Source of the DNA: Elmis aenea | Taxonomy: Eukaryota > Arthropoda > Insecta > Coleoptera > Elmidae | Assembly: GCA_947652605.1 (NCBI GenBank) | Contig: OX393577.1 | Span: 18,107,466-18,171,465, forward strand | DNA: 64,000 nucleotides | Direction of reading: 5' to 3' | Part shown: in pieces, positions 34,873 to 46,280 of the stretch | How positions within the stretch are numbered: the stretch's first letter is position 1 | Layout: the number at the start of each line of letters is the position of its first letter | Notes under the pieces: generated by a model | Seen by the model: only the letters and a program-made list of their open reading frames with translations | The model's database searches: none | What the model was told of the DNA's origin: nothing | Program-made: the position numbers and the translations under genes

Positions 34873-36977
34873 ATCCTTGCAAAATATGTTTTTTTAATTT
34901 ATATATTTATGATTATATTTTCCGCGTTACACCTGTAGGAAAAAACACTGGGATAGCCTATCATTTCCTATGGGTAAACCCCTAATAGGACATTTTTTTC
35001 TCCATATTTCATGAGCCCTATTTAAATGAAACTTTAAAAAAATGGGTGCTGTGCAGCATCGTTGCCCTTTTATATTTTTGATTTCACGTGATAGTTGCTG
35101 TCCAATTTTTATAGAGCTTGTAATGTTTGTTTACACGTTTCGGCTGCCACTGTTTGCAAAGGGAAACGCTATAGTAAGTCTACGAAAGCGATATGTGTCT
35201 CTTGATTGCAAGATAATCTCTTTTTAACTTGTTTGAGGTAGAAAACGTTATGATTATAAGATCCTAATTAGAATAGTTTAAAGTAAATAAAGGAAGTCCG
35301 AAAACTAGGTTAGTAGAATTATACATTGTTTTTGTACAAGATGTATTTTACAAATTCTAAAAATATTGGACAAGGCAGTTAGCCAAAATCTGGCTTCCTA
35401 AATATAAAAATAATATTTCTCAGTGCTTCAAACGTTTATATCAATATATTGACTTGTAGTTACTTTTTCCAATGCTAATAATAATCCACAGGATCAGTTT
35501 GTTTATATATCATTAATAATCAAGTTTTAATGTTTATAAAACCATTGTTTGTAAACCGATACTGCCCATTATCTAATCCTCCTATAAAATAAACAACAAC
35601 GAAGGTAGAAAACCACAAAATCAAAAATGTAGAGGTCATGATATAAAATATTAGAACTTTAGAATTAAACTTAACAGGATTTGTTAAACATCGAAATTTA
35701 AGCGATATTAGCTCTTAGATAATAGATGTGGGGAGAATAAGGACCCCAATGTCAAATTGATAACGTTTATAATAATAAAGTTATAGTTAAAATACAAAAA
35801 AAAAATTCAAGATATTACAGAAACTGGGTACACATGCATATTTTAAGTTTAAATTCCAACTAGGCACGTAGGAACCTAACTTTGTTACTTTAGCCATTGT
35901 TCTATGTCTAACGAGATCCCCATGTTCTTCATGTTGAAACATGCACCCTGTACATCATAAAAACATCCCACAATGTATTATACCGATACACTCATCTCGG
36001 TATCAAACTGAGGCAGTCAGTCAATGACCTTTACCCTTCCCTACATCTCTCGGGGGTAACAATCGATTTTCACTTTCACGCAGATTTACAGAGACCACTT
36101 CTTCGATTCAGCGAGTTGCTTACACTGTAAAACACGAGACCCAGTTTTGCAAGCGCTGAAAACCGAGGGATGTGCGATAGACAGCCTTTCTATTTTCGTG
36201 ATTTTTTAATGCTCTGGAATCTTCAGTATTGCGTGGAACTAAGTAAACTTTCAAATTTGGACTAATTACTTAAATCGTTTAGGCACGAGTTCGCCAGAAG
36301 TTTGTGTATATGTGGTTTTGGGAGTAATTAATAACTAGGTTACATACAGCCAACGAATATTTAGTGCACAAGTTTGAAATGAATTTCTTAACATAAATAA
36401 ATATAAGAGACGCCTGTAAAACTAGTAAAACCTCTAGTATATAAAAAAAAACACTTTATATGGTAGAGGTGCCAGGTATTCTAACATTCTAAGCTCTTAA
36501 TTGATAATTTTTTAACCGTAACATACACAAGGTCGATTAAATGGGACAAATGTTGACAATTACGGATCAAAATTGTGATGATTTAATTTTTTTTAAATGT
36601 TATGGTACACTAACAGGTTGGCAATAATCTACACCTTTTTATTATTAAAAAATATATACTTTAAAATCAATAGAATTAAAAAAATGTAACAGTACGACAA
36701 AAACCTACAAAAAAAAACTTATAATAAAAGTTTTGAATATAAGTAGGCAGGGTTAAAGAATCATGTACTTTTTTATTACGACAAAAAAATGCTGATAAGT
36801 AAGTGTTAGAACACATAATGTTGATCCTCACAAATATACAAATATTTTTTAAGTTCAGTAGTTATCGAAATAAAGACAACTTACAATTTTAAAATGGCAA
36901 CCTTCGAAAAAAAAATGGTACAAAGAGACGAATTCTTGAAGTAGAAAGCTGCTTTATTCATTAAGCGAAACATACAT
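34873..36977. other. AT-rich DNA with one solo hairpin-family end
   Basis: At 35905-35952 lies CGAGATCCCCATGTTC and then GCACCCTGTA, a right end related to the 47856 family, without an obvious left partner. No gene is seen in the rest. Confidence 0.45.
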
Positions 36978-37170
36978 GAGCCGTTTATTTTGAAAGTGGC
37001 ATAAGTCACTTTTATGTTATTTTGGGATATTAAATGTTTTGCATTTTAATGTAATATTTGTCATCTCGTTTACTTATATTTTTCTCAGTGCACATAATTT
37101 CGCACAGAAGTTGACGAATCGCTATTTTTTTACTGTTAAGTGACTTATGCCACTTTCAATTTTAATAGTT
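36978..37170. mobile_element. MITE with GAAAGTGGCATAAGTCACTT ends
   Basis: GAAAGTGGCATAAGTCACTT near the left end is mirrored by AAGTGACTTATGCCACTTTC near the right end. A second copy, with extra internal sequence, is at 61056-61616 and shares the outer AGCCGTT word. It sits at the truncated end of the piggyBac pseudogene and may mark its breakage. Boundaries are approximate. Confidence 0.65.
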
Positions 37171-37727
37171 TATTAACACTACGAACTAATGTTCATTTTG
37201 TCCGAGGTCCTTTACTGAAGTAATGGTTGATAAGACAGTAATTTAAGGAAATTGATGAGTAAATTACAAGGAGGTACCTAGTTCTTCGAGAAACAGACGA
37301 TGTATCGTAAGTTTATCAGCATTCTAATATGGATTAGTTGCACACCTTTAGTTTTATAATGAAATCAAAAGTGGTTTCTTGTAATTTTCTTTACTAATAC
37401 CCCAGTCATGATGCAATAAGCTTTTAAGTACTACATTTTTATTTCTCTGTGGGATATATCAAACTACTGTCGTGGTGGTAGCAAGGGCTTATTTTTTCTG
37501 ATTGTTCCCAGCAGGGCTCGAAACCGAAAAAAATTTTGGTTAACGGTTAACCGAAATCAAGAACTTTATTTTTATAACGGTTTTTGTTGAAAAACCGGTT
37601 TTATTCGTAAAAAACCGGTTTAGAAAAAACCGGTTAAATTAACCGGTTTTTAAAATTATTTAGATCAGGAATGCAAAATATAAAAAGATATTATTTATTT
37701 ATAATTTTATAATAAACAAGATGATTT

Positions 37728-38236
37728 ACCCGGCGTTGCACGGGCGATTACAATTTTAATTACTTTTTTTTAACTTGAATAAGCCCAATAATTCCAAATC
37801 ATACACAAATGACATACTCTGATCAATCATCTTTTCATTTTCTTATAATTCCTTAAAAAATAACTATTTATTGCTTAAAAATTGAATAATAACTCAACTT
37901 TATTTTCTTTTGTCTTGTTTCAATTAAAAATGTACTAATAAAAATAATACTTCATGTACATTTATTACTAATTGTATACAAAACAATCTTTACTTGAGAA
38001 ATACACCGCGCCGTATCGTGTTTTGACCAGGTATTTGCCGACGTAAGATCGAATCCCGTCCAAGTAATTTTGTTTTTTTTTAAATTGGTAATATGTGCTT
38101 GTACTTAAAGTTTGGCGTTAGATCTGCAAGGTCCTAAATAGTAACTGTGCAAAATTTGGTCCCGATCGGTCAACGGACCTAGGATTCTATAGCGAACAAA
38201 CAAACAAACAAACAAACAAACAAACACACAAACAAG
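37728..38236 (+). mobile_element. Retroelement 3' tail with (CAAA)n
   Basis: It opens ACCCGGCGTTGCACGGGCG, a phrase common at RTE-type 3' regions of insects, continues with GGTCCCGATCGGTCAACGG and ends in about eight CAAA units (38202-38236). It has no coding capacity. It could be a LINE 3' UTR or a SINE sharing that tail. GATCGAATCCCGTCC at 38048 resembles a tRNA B box, which would favour a SINE, but no A box is evident. Confidence 0.55.
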
Positions 38237-38250
38237 CTCTTTTATATATA

Positions 38251-39755
38251 CAGGGTGCCCATTTTTCTAACCTGTTGTATAGGTAACTCCGTTAATATTA
38301 GAGATACAGAAACGTTTAAATTAGCAAATTTGTGCAGAATTTAAAGGGAAATCTGATGCCATTCTCAAATTTGACCTACGTCATCAACTGTTTGAAATAT
38401 TTTGAAAAAACTGAAAAAGGTGGATTTTTTCAAACTTGAATAATTCCGTAACCATATGAGTAAGAATAAAAATAAAAATTGACTTTTATAGATATTTTTA
38501 CGTAGATTTTAAATACGTTAACGAACTTTTCATAGCACTCTCGATTTCCGAGTTATAGCACAAACTTGCATTTTTTTAAATGGAAGTCATAGTTGGCTGT
38601 GGTCCTATTAAAAAGGTTATTTTTTTCTCGTTTTAATGATATAAGGTTTGTTATGCTTTACTCTTGTAGTTTTTCTTTAAATAAGCAAAAATCATTTTAC
38701 ATGTTCACAGCCAACTAATAGATGGGAGTTATCCCGTGTTGATGTTCTTTTTTTTCGATGTGATATTTAAGAGTTGTCTCTTATTGTTAGCGTAGCAGTT
38801 ATTAGCCAGTTACAAATTTTAAAAACAAAACCTCAGAGTTTGTCAAATATAATTTATTGTTTGTTATACGTATGTCTCTCTCTCGTGTTGATCAAAATTT
38901 TTGATTGAGTTTATTGTAAATTTCAAAAACAATGTTTTCTAATGAAGAAAAAAACCACATGCTTTTCTATTACTACGCTTGTAATAGAAATAGTAGAAAT
39001 TCAAGTGAAATGTATTTGCAAAGATTTATGGAAAGGAGCCAACCAAGAAAGAAATTATTTTCGTTATTAGAAACCAATTTAAAAAAATACGGGTATACCA
39101 AAAAGCCTGATAATATTTCTTCATTAAAAAACATTGTTTTTGATTTATAATAAACAATAAATTTTATTTGACAAACTATGAGGTTTTGTTTTTAAAATGG
39201 CTAATAACTGCTACACTAACAATAAGAGACAACTCTTAAATGTCACATCAAAAAAAAAGAACATCAACACGGTATAACTCCCATCTATTAGTAGGCTGTG
39301 AACATGTAAAATGATTTTTGCTTATTTAAAGAAAAACTACAAGAGTAAAGCATAACAAACCTTATATCATTGAAACGAGAAAAAAATAACTTTTTTAATA
39401 AGACCACAGCCAACTATGACTTCCATTTAAAAAAATGCAAGTTTATGCTATAACTCGGAAATCGAGAGTGCTATGAAAATTTCGTTAACATATTTAAAAT
39501 CTACGTAAAAATATCTACAAATGCCAATTTTTATTTTTGTTCTAACTCATATGGTTACGGAATTATTCAAGTTTGAAAAAATCGAATTTTTTCAGTTTTT
39601 TCAAAATATTTCAAAAAGTTGATGACGTAGGTCAAATTTTAAAATGGAATCAGATTTTCCTTTAAATTCTGCACAAATTTGCTAATTTAAACGTTTTTGT
39701 ATCTCCAATATTAACGGAGTTACCCATACAACAGGTTAGAAAAATGGGCACCCTG
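38251..39755. mobile_element. 1.5-kb hairpin element with HTH frame in the loop
   Basis: It starts CAGGGTGCCCATTTTTCTAA and ends TTAGAAAAATGGGCACCCTG, with TA on both sides. Arms of about 610 bp (to about 38862 and from about 39155) match well. The loop of about 290 bp holds one complete 72-codon frame. It lies inside the hAT-type element at 37512. Confidence 0.9.
38932..39150 (+). CDS. 72-aa transposase-type N-terminal DNA-binding domain
   Basis: ATG 38932 to TAA 39148 is open without defect. Residues 2-60 (FSNEEKNHMLFYYYACNRNS, ... FMERSQPRKKLFSLLETNLK, KYGYTKKPD) match the N-terminal domain of insect IS630/Tc1/mariner transposases: the S/T-N-E-E start, the C-x-R-N-S turn, the R-x-P-x-R-K-x-F-x-x-L-E-x-N-L run. 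The catalytic domain is absent; the last 12 residues are unrelated. Two AATAAA words lie within 20 bases after the stop. It fills the loop of the hairpin element. If translated it would bind DNA without cutting, so a repressor role is conceivable, but it may equally be a passively retained fragment. Confidence 0.55.
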   Translation: MFSNEEKNHMLFYYYACNRNSRNSSEMYLQRFMERSQPRKKLFSLLETNLKKYGYTKKPDNISSLKNIVFDL

Positions 39756-41629
39756 TATAGATGTACAATCAAAAGTTCAGTAATGACTTTTGGTAAACTA
39801 ATCGCATTTACTACAGATTTTGTATTTTTCATCGTAATTTTTATTTAAAAAAAGACGTTAAAAAAACCGGTTTTTTGTTATTTTGGTTAAAGGTTACCGT
39901 TTTTTTTTTGCCTTTAAAAATAACGGTTTCAGTTTCGGTTAAAAATCACTTTTTCTAACAAAAAATAACGGTTAACCGGTTTTTCAAACCGGTTTTTCAA
40001 ACCGGTTATATGCCCTGGTTCCCAGTAATGTAATGTTTCTTTTCAGTAACATTTGCCCTAACTCGTAAGAAGTAAAATAAAGGTCGCATCTTACATTGTG
40101 TTCTTTGAGACCATTAGTACATAAACTACCCGCTTGCCTTGACCTTTTTTCTGGTGCTTCTCCTTCTGGTTCATTAAGGTATACTTCTATATTGTACGCG
40201 TAACCATTTTTGGAATCGCAGTGTCCACATTTTGATTCCGTACTTGGCTGGCTTACTAGACATATACTGTCAAAATGGACAACGGCCTATGAAGGGTACC
40301 AGATGCTCAACTACAGTAACATTTTCATTCACATTGTAAAGTTTGGTAGAACCGCGACCCATTCATTCCAAAAGTCACGTATAGCTGACAATTTGTTGTT
40401 CTGGCGTCCTTGTGGGCGAGTTTTTTTGGTCATCAAAGCTTATAACCCTTGAAATAATGTGAATGTGTGTGTAGTGACATAGTTGCTCTGAATATGGGAC
40501 GACCAACGTTTCCATCCCATAAACTAGACGTTGCTTTTCCATGGAATCTACATAAGTCAGCTAAAATTAGTACACCAAAATACGCTTCCAGTTCTATTGC
40601 AGTGATTTTTTGAAATTGATCAAAATATTTCTTTTTCCTTTCGAGATTGGACATCTTCAAAATTAAATTCACTATTTTTGGTGTAAAAAACAAACAAATG
40701 TAGATTAATTCTGGAAACTGCGTAAGTTGCTGGGCCCGGTTTTGTTCTAATAATATTTTCCATCGAAAATCTTCCTTGTTGATTTGCAGGTACAGAGTTC
40801 CACTTGATAGTGCCATCTTTAGAAGTGACGACTATACTCGTATCGTAAGTGATGTTTTAATGACATAATAATACAAGGGCATAATGCTCATTATTGGAAA
40901 AAAATTGCAGGACAAGCTCATTCTAAGGCTATCCTGTCAATGGTCTCTAATGAAAAGACAGAAGAAATGCTCAGGATGAGTGGAGTAGACATCAGAGCAA
41001 CCACAGGATTCGTCACAGGACACTGTGGGCTAAACAAACACTTCTACATAATGGGGCTCTCAGAGACCGATATATGCAGAGGATGTGGTGAAGTAGAAGA
41101 AACTCCTCTTCACGTAATATGCTAGTCTGAAGGATTCACACCGGGACCGCATCATTAGACAGAATGTTCATTTAACAGAAAGTTCAAAATACAGAATCAC
41201 AAATGAGAGGACACGTTCGGTAGCACTCGTTAGTGGTTCGGCTTCCTTCGCTTGGTTGAAATACGCCCAGATACAAAAATGAAACGGCTAGTCATTTAAA
41301 GCAGGACGGGTTGTAGTGTCGACATGAAGTCAATCTAAAATAAAATAATGTATTTATATTTATATGTATGTTGACAGCATTTGTTGAGGTTATGTTTAAT
41401 GTAAATAATACATTATAGTTATTGGAAATTATGAAAACTTTAAAATAATGCTGTTATTATAAAGAACAGATAAAAGAATATAACTTGGCGTCCAGAAATA
41501 CTCGTCTAAAAATTAATTTAAAAAACGTGAAGACCTACAAAATAACAGTTGAAAATATTTTTAGTATTGTCCATTTTTACTATAGATTGCATGTATGTAC
41601 GTTGTACGTACATATGTATTTTTTTAAGT

Positions 41630-42055
41630 TTGATTGAAATTAATATTTTATTTGTTTTTGTAAATATGTTCTATGCATGACTGTTGTTATTAAATTTAAT
41701 GTGTTTGTAGGTGTAGGTTTTGTCTGCTTATGTAAATATATTTGATTTGTTATGATAAAAATGTATGTTCCTTGTTTTGATTTGGTAGAAATTAATATCT
41801 ATTTTATTTGTTTTTGTAAATATTATGTTCTATGCATGACTGTTGTTATTAAATGTAATGTGTTTGTAGGTGTTGGTTTTTGTCTGCTTATGTAAATATA
41901 TTTGATTTGTTATGATAAAAATGTATGTTCTTTGTTTTGATTTGGTGGAAATTAATATCTATTTTATTTGTTTTTGTAAATATTATGTTCTATGCATGAC
42001 TGTTGTTATTAAATGTAATGTGTTTGTAGGTGTTGGTTTTTGTTTGTTTGTTAAA
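41630..42055. repeat. Tandem repeat, about 160-bp period, 2.6 copies
   Basis: The unit (GAAATTAATAT, TGTTCTATGCATGACTGTTG, GTGTTTGTAGGTGT, TATTTGATTTGTTATGATAA) starts at about 41630, 41779 and 41939. The second and third differ at very few positions, so the expansion is recent compared with the surrounding decay. It lies just inside the left arm of the long-TIR element. Confidence 0.85.
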
Positions 42056-42236
42056 CAATTACAGTGTAACTTGCTGTTTCATATTTAATTAAGTATAAAG
42101 CAGGTATTTGAATTTGTATTTCAGTTTTAATGTGTATTAATAAAATTAAAAACAAATTGCATTGTTTAAATCCTATACAAGTACTAAGCACTGCAAGGAA
42201 ACGAAAAGTCAATTATGGATTATGTAGTTACATCAA

Positions 42237-43030
42237 GATAAAATATGAGGGATTTAAAAGACGCGAGAGTTAAAAGAGGCTACGACATCAACAGAGACCA
42301 CTATTTTGTAGAAGCGAAATTCAGACTAGCCAAAACCCTATAAATACTGAAACCAAGAGTAAACTTTGAAGTCACAAATTAAGAAATGCTGAATTAAAGG
42401 AAATATATTCAAGGAAAGTTGATAAAATAAAAATGTAAATCATACATGGGAAAGGTTTAAACAAATAATCACAAATGTGAGAACTGAAATTTGTGGTGTA
42501 ATAAAGAAAGAAGACAACAGAAAAAAGACGAGCTGGTGGAGTGAAGATATTAAGAAAGAGTTAAAACAAAAGAAAAAACTATGGAAAATATATTATATAA
42601 AGAGTAAAACCCAGCACATGTACGAGGTATATAAAGAACAAAGAAATAAAAGTTAAGAACCTGGCAGAAAAAGCTAAACAAAAATCTTGGACTTACTTTG
42701 GGCAGAAGCATTAAGAGAACAGCAAAGAAAATCAAAAACTTTTCTCTAAAGCACTTAAAAATATGAGAAATAGACCAGAAACAAAAGTGAAATCTATAAA
42801 GTATTGAAACGAACAACTAATAACTAACGGAAAAGATATTACGGATAGGTGGGAAGAATACTTTTACAAATTACTCAAAAATGAAAGGGATGAGCAAAAG
42901 GAGAATATAAGAAATTAAGAAAATACAAACTCAAACCAAATACAAGAAATAAGTGAAATTATAACAGAAACAGAATTACAGGAAGTACTCGAAAAATTGA
43001 AAATATGAAAGAACAAACTTCGACACCTAC
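42237..43030 (+). pseudogene. LINE fragment, endonuclease end to start of RT
   Basis: Broken frames read KRGYDINRDHYFVEAKFRLA (the S/R-DHY-V-A end of an endonuclease domain), then a K/W-rich linker with AEKAKQKSWTYFGQ, KALKNMRNRPE, and DRWEEYFYKLLKNE with a following LEKLKI. This order is the linker between endonuclease and reverse transcriptase in RTE-like elements, so it may be the upstream part of the family seen at 29655. Multiple stops and shifts. It sits within the long-TIR element. Confidence 0.6.
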
Positions 43031-44754
43031 GGGTAAAAGAGGATAACGATGATGATCATTACTATACATATATTACTGTTATCAATTTCATTAAGAATTT
43101 AAAAAGTGGTTGCTGATCTTTTGCTGAACTGACTAAAATGTGTAATTAAAAATTATTCCACTTCTACTATATACTAATCATTAATATTTTAGTTCAATCT
43201 GTTATAAGCATTAGAAAAATGTTAGTTTCGATTTGTAGATATATTTTACAAATCTGCTTATAATAATTAAATTTGTGCAATTCTTAGCATATCCACAAAT
43301 AAAATTCCATAAATACATTTTTTAAATCAGCAAGTGTTCGTCTAGTATGTTTCTTTGTAGTCAGCCAATATTACATTTGGTCTTCTATTAATTCATGCTG
43401 AAGTTAAGTGTAAGTTGATCATTCATAAGTTGAGTATAGTTTATTTATAGGTACTTTCAATAAATATGGCAGTATTTAAATTCTATATACATATCGATAA
43501 GCACTGAAAAAAAAGCAAGATTTTATGTGTTTATGTACAATTTTAATCACATTTTTTATGTATTGCTGGAGAAGCATGGAATTCGCCTTTTAATAATTAG
43601 CATTATTATATATATTAACCATAAATAAATTAACTGTTAAACTATTTTCAGTTTCTTATGCAGATCTGTATATTTTCAACTGTTATTTTGTAGGTCTTCA
43701 CGTTTTTTAAATTAATTTTTAGACGAGTATTTCTGGACGCCAAGTTACATTCTTTTATCTGTTCTTTATAATAACAGCATTATTTTAAAGTTTTCATAAT
43801 TTCCAATAACTATAATGTATTATTTACATTAAACATAACCTCAACAAATGCTGTCAAACATACATATAAATATAAATACATTATTTTACGTTAGATTGAC
43901 TTGATGTCGACTACAGCCTGTCCTGCTTTAAATGAGTAGCCGTTTCATTTTAGCATCTGGGTGTTGCTAACGGAGCGAAGGAAACCGAGCAACTACGAGT
44001 GCTACCGAACGTGTCCTCTCATTTGTGATTCTGTATTTTGAACATTCTGTTAAATGAACAGGTCCCTTCACACCCTATCGGCGTAGACTTCTAGGAATGA
44101 AAACAGCCAACCAAGAAGGGTTAAGAAAATACCCTTAAAGAAAATCCTGGAGTTATTCAAAAACACAGGACTTCTTTAAGAAGCTATCACCAGGGTACAA
44201 TAGACCAATAGGTCGCAGTACAGGAACCGAAAGGGGACCACCTCCGAGGAAATAAAATAAAATAAATTAATACTCGTATCAGCATTGTCATAAGTTATAA
44301 CGTCCTCATCTTCGCTTGATTCGCTTTGCACATCCTCTTCAGATAAATTATCTTCTAATTCAAAATCCAAATCACCTTCTTCAGAAGCACAAAACTTCTC
44401 CGACTTCTTTGTTCGTCAAGGGTCTCTTAAATATCACAACGATAACCGCTAGCCGTGCGAAGTGACCTTACAAATATGAATCAAACGTTCAATCTAACAT
44501 TATTAAGTTTATAATGCCATGAAAGTTTAAACATTAAAAAAAGACTGACAATCGGGTCATATTAACACAATAAGTGTTAAAAATAGGTTTATGAAAAAAA
44601 CCACTGCATATTTGTTTTACCATATTGTGTACGTATCCTTTACTAATAAAAAGTAAAAGTTATAGAGCAAGAATAAAATATTTCAATAATTAAACAATTT
44701 ACAGCGGTCAGAATATATTAACCGAGTAATATTGACCCGAACACAATAGGAGGG

Positions 44755-45275
44755 TTAAGTACTTCTTATATTGATAAGCCAATTAATGGTTTTATTTTAG
44801 GTTTTTACAAGAGCACATATCTTCTTAGCTTCAATATTTCAGTAAATTATAAATTTTAAATTGAAATTTTCGAGAGTAATCCTAGTATAATAATGTTTTA
44901 AGATATGGATATTGTAACTGACTGTAAGCTCATCGACACACAGTAATAGGTGCCCTAATCCCTTGGCTTAGTGCGCCCTACACTGTAGTAATACCTGTTG
45001 TTCAAGCTTTGCTCCTGTACACCTTCCGTGTTAGACGAGCACACATGCATTAAGGCAGCAAATCTCAATGTGAAATGGAACAGCTTAGTTATCTATAACG
45101 AAGCAATTTAGAAAGAAATTGCTACGTGTCTCGTGATGAGATACACAAAACAGGAGGAGCTGAATATTTTGTCAGCTACCTTGGATTTTTTCGGGGAGCA
45201 TCGCACGCAGTTTTACGTACAATTTAAAAAATGTTACGTTATCACTTTTCTGTACAGTCAGAAACCATAGTAACA
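44755..45275. other. No recognisable feature
   Basis: After the TTAA of the piggyBac pseudogene, AT-rich DNA without gene. GTTAGACGAGCACA near 45030 also occurs near 18078, a short shared word of unknown meaning. Confidence 0.4.
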
Positions 45276-45277
45276 TA

Positions 45278-46280
45278 CAGGGGGTATCCCAAAAGTTTAG
45301 ATCCATGGGCAATTTGACTCATTTATTCCCATCTCTTTTCTTACCTAAATAATTATTAAGGTGACGTCCAGTCAAATGGCCACCCATAACTCTTCACCTA
45401 ACCCTCCTTGATTTTTCTTGAGCTCAAGCGCATTGTTTCTGGTAAAAGAAAGGTTGTGATGTTGCAACACTTTCCATACTCTCATCCACAGACTGCTGAA
45501 ATTACTGGAAGGTTCAATGAAAACGACGAACAATAATCTCAAAAAATTGTGGTATTACCGTTGAAAATGTCTTTACCTGCCGAATTTGCGTTTTCAACCA
45601 ATCACTAATCTTAAATCTTCTAAAGACTACCAATAAGAGCATTATTACACGGTATCAATTTTGCATTCCCCTGTCAGATGTTGATCCTCGGGTCAAATTA
45701 GCGTTTTCGACCAATAACAAACTCAGATTTCCTAGAAACGACCAGTAAACATAATCATACACTCACAATATCTTTTCGCAATTAACAGATTTTCATGCGT
45801 TTATTGGTCGTTTCTATGAAATCTGAGTTTGTGATAGGTCGAAAATATAAATTTGGAGAGGGAATTAAATATTTTGGTCGTGATAATTTTTAGACGAATT
45901 TCGGCGACCAGTAGGGTTACCTATTTTAACATAGATTAAACCACACCCCTGACGCTCCACTCTGACAGTACTTGTCAAATTTGACATAACATACATGATT
46001 TGACTTGCACTTGTTATATTACTACTGACAGGTAGGTTAGGTGAAGAAAATTTTCTGACAAAATATAACTCGTGCATTGCAAATAATCTATAATTTTTGA
46101 CAACTCTTCACTCATGCAAGTTGAATCGAAAAAAATCACTTGTGCACTTCGTGCACTCGTTTTTTTTTCAGCTCAACTTGCATTCGGGCATATTTACCAA
46201 AAATTATCGATAATTTTTAATGTACTTGTTATATTACTACTAATAATTTCTCAACCGAACTAGACTTTTGGAACACTCTG
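45278..46280. mobile_element. TA-element with diverged CAGGG ends
   Basis: CAGGGGGTATCCCAAAAGTTTAG at the left is mirrored, with changes, by CTAGACTTTTGGAACACTCTG at the right; TA flanks both. Inside, AACCAATCACTAA/TCTTAAAT-type words at 45595 recur inverted near 45830 and 45720, so part of it folds. A 70-codon minus frame at 45865-46077 has no family resemblance. Age appears considerable. Confidence 0.6.

Larger units (their letters stand above)
37512..40017. mobile_element. hAT-type non-autonomous element in the piggyBac pseudogene
   Basis: The element starts CAGGGCTCGAAACCG and ends CGGTTATATGCCCTG, and is flanked by a perfect 8-bp duplication GTTCCCAG (37504-37511 and 40018-40025), the hallmark length of hAT insertion. 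Both ends contain many AACCGGTTTTT words in opposite orientation. Of its 2,506 bp, about 1,500 are a later hairpin element and about 500 a retroelement tail, so the original MITE was about 500 bp. Confidence 0.85.
41143..44066. mobile_element. 2.9-kb element with about 410-bp inverted ends, 8-bp duplication
   Basis: The ends GGGACC...TTCATTTAACAGAA and TTCTGTTAAATGAACAGGTCCC are followed by arms that match to about 41560 and from about 43676 (AGACGAGTATTTCTGGACGC near 43722 mirrors 41494-41513). The flank TTCACACC is duplicated exactly (41135-41142, 44067-44074). No transposase is recognisable; the inside holds a tandem repeat, a LINE fragment and AT-rich DNA. An 8-bp duplication fits hAT, P or Merlin-like groups, but the GGGACC ends and long TIRs do not match any that I recognise surely. 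Confidence 0.85.
40890..44210 (+). pseudogene. LINE C-terminal (RNase H-adjacent, zinc knuckle-like) fragment
   Basis: Before the interruption the frame reads GQAHSKAILSMV, ATTGFVTGHCGLNKHFYIMG and SETDICRGCGEVEETPLHVIC (41125 stop), the TGH-x-L-x(2)-H-x(3)-MGL ... CRxC-x-E-x-ETxxH-x-xC signature found at the end of LINEs of the I/Jockey/R1 group that follow or carry RNase H. After the inserted element (44075 on) it continues RRRLLGMKT and LKKILELFKNTGLL. Joining across the 8-bp duplication restores the expected order. Stops make it dead. Confidence 0.7.
40845..44269 (+). mobile_element. 5'-truncated LINE with 11-bp target duplication
   Basis: The insertion is bracketed by ATACTCGTATC at 40834-40844 and 44270-44280, inside the piggyBac pseudogene. 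Its 3' end is a short (AAATA)n tail at about 44250-44268. Only the protein C-terminus was copied. A 2.9-kb DNA element later inserted into it (41143-44066). Without that insertion the LINE would be about 500 bp long. Confidence 0.85.
37177..44754 (-). pseudogene. piggyBac transposase pseudogene split by insertions
   Basis: Three blocks on the minus strand join into one piggyBac transposase. Block 1 (about 44281-44400) is an acidic N-terminus (DFELEDNLSEEDVQ). Block 2 (40026-40833) holds the pre-catalytic domain (ITAIELEAYFGVLILADL, GRPIFRATMSL), the RCPFxQYMSSKPAKYGIKMW region and DLYFTSYELGQMLLKRNIT. Block 3 (37177-37503) holds GTIRKNKPLLPP and SRRTRYLLVIYSS. The codon expected for the first catalytic Asp (TVDEQ) reads Val, and several shifts and stops are present. 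The 5' end is marked by TTAA at 44755-44758 with CCCTCCTATTGTGTTCGG reading inward. The C-terminal zinc-binding part and the other end are lost near 37177. Insertions at 37512 and 40845 separate the blocks. Confidence 0.85.

Noticed and set aside
38040..38070. tRNA gene or SINE B box (GATCGAATCCC)
   Set aside because: No A box or cloverleaf arms at the right distance; the context is a retroelement 3' region.
38200..38236. CRISPR-like or satellite array
   Set aside because: It is a simple CAAA microsatellite that ends a retroelement.
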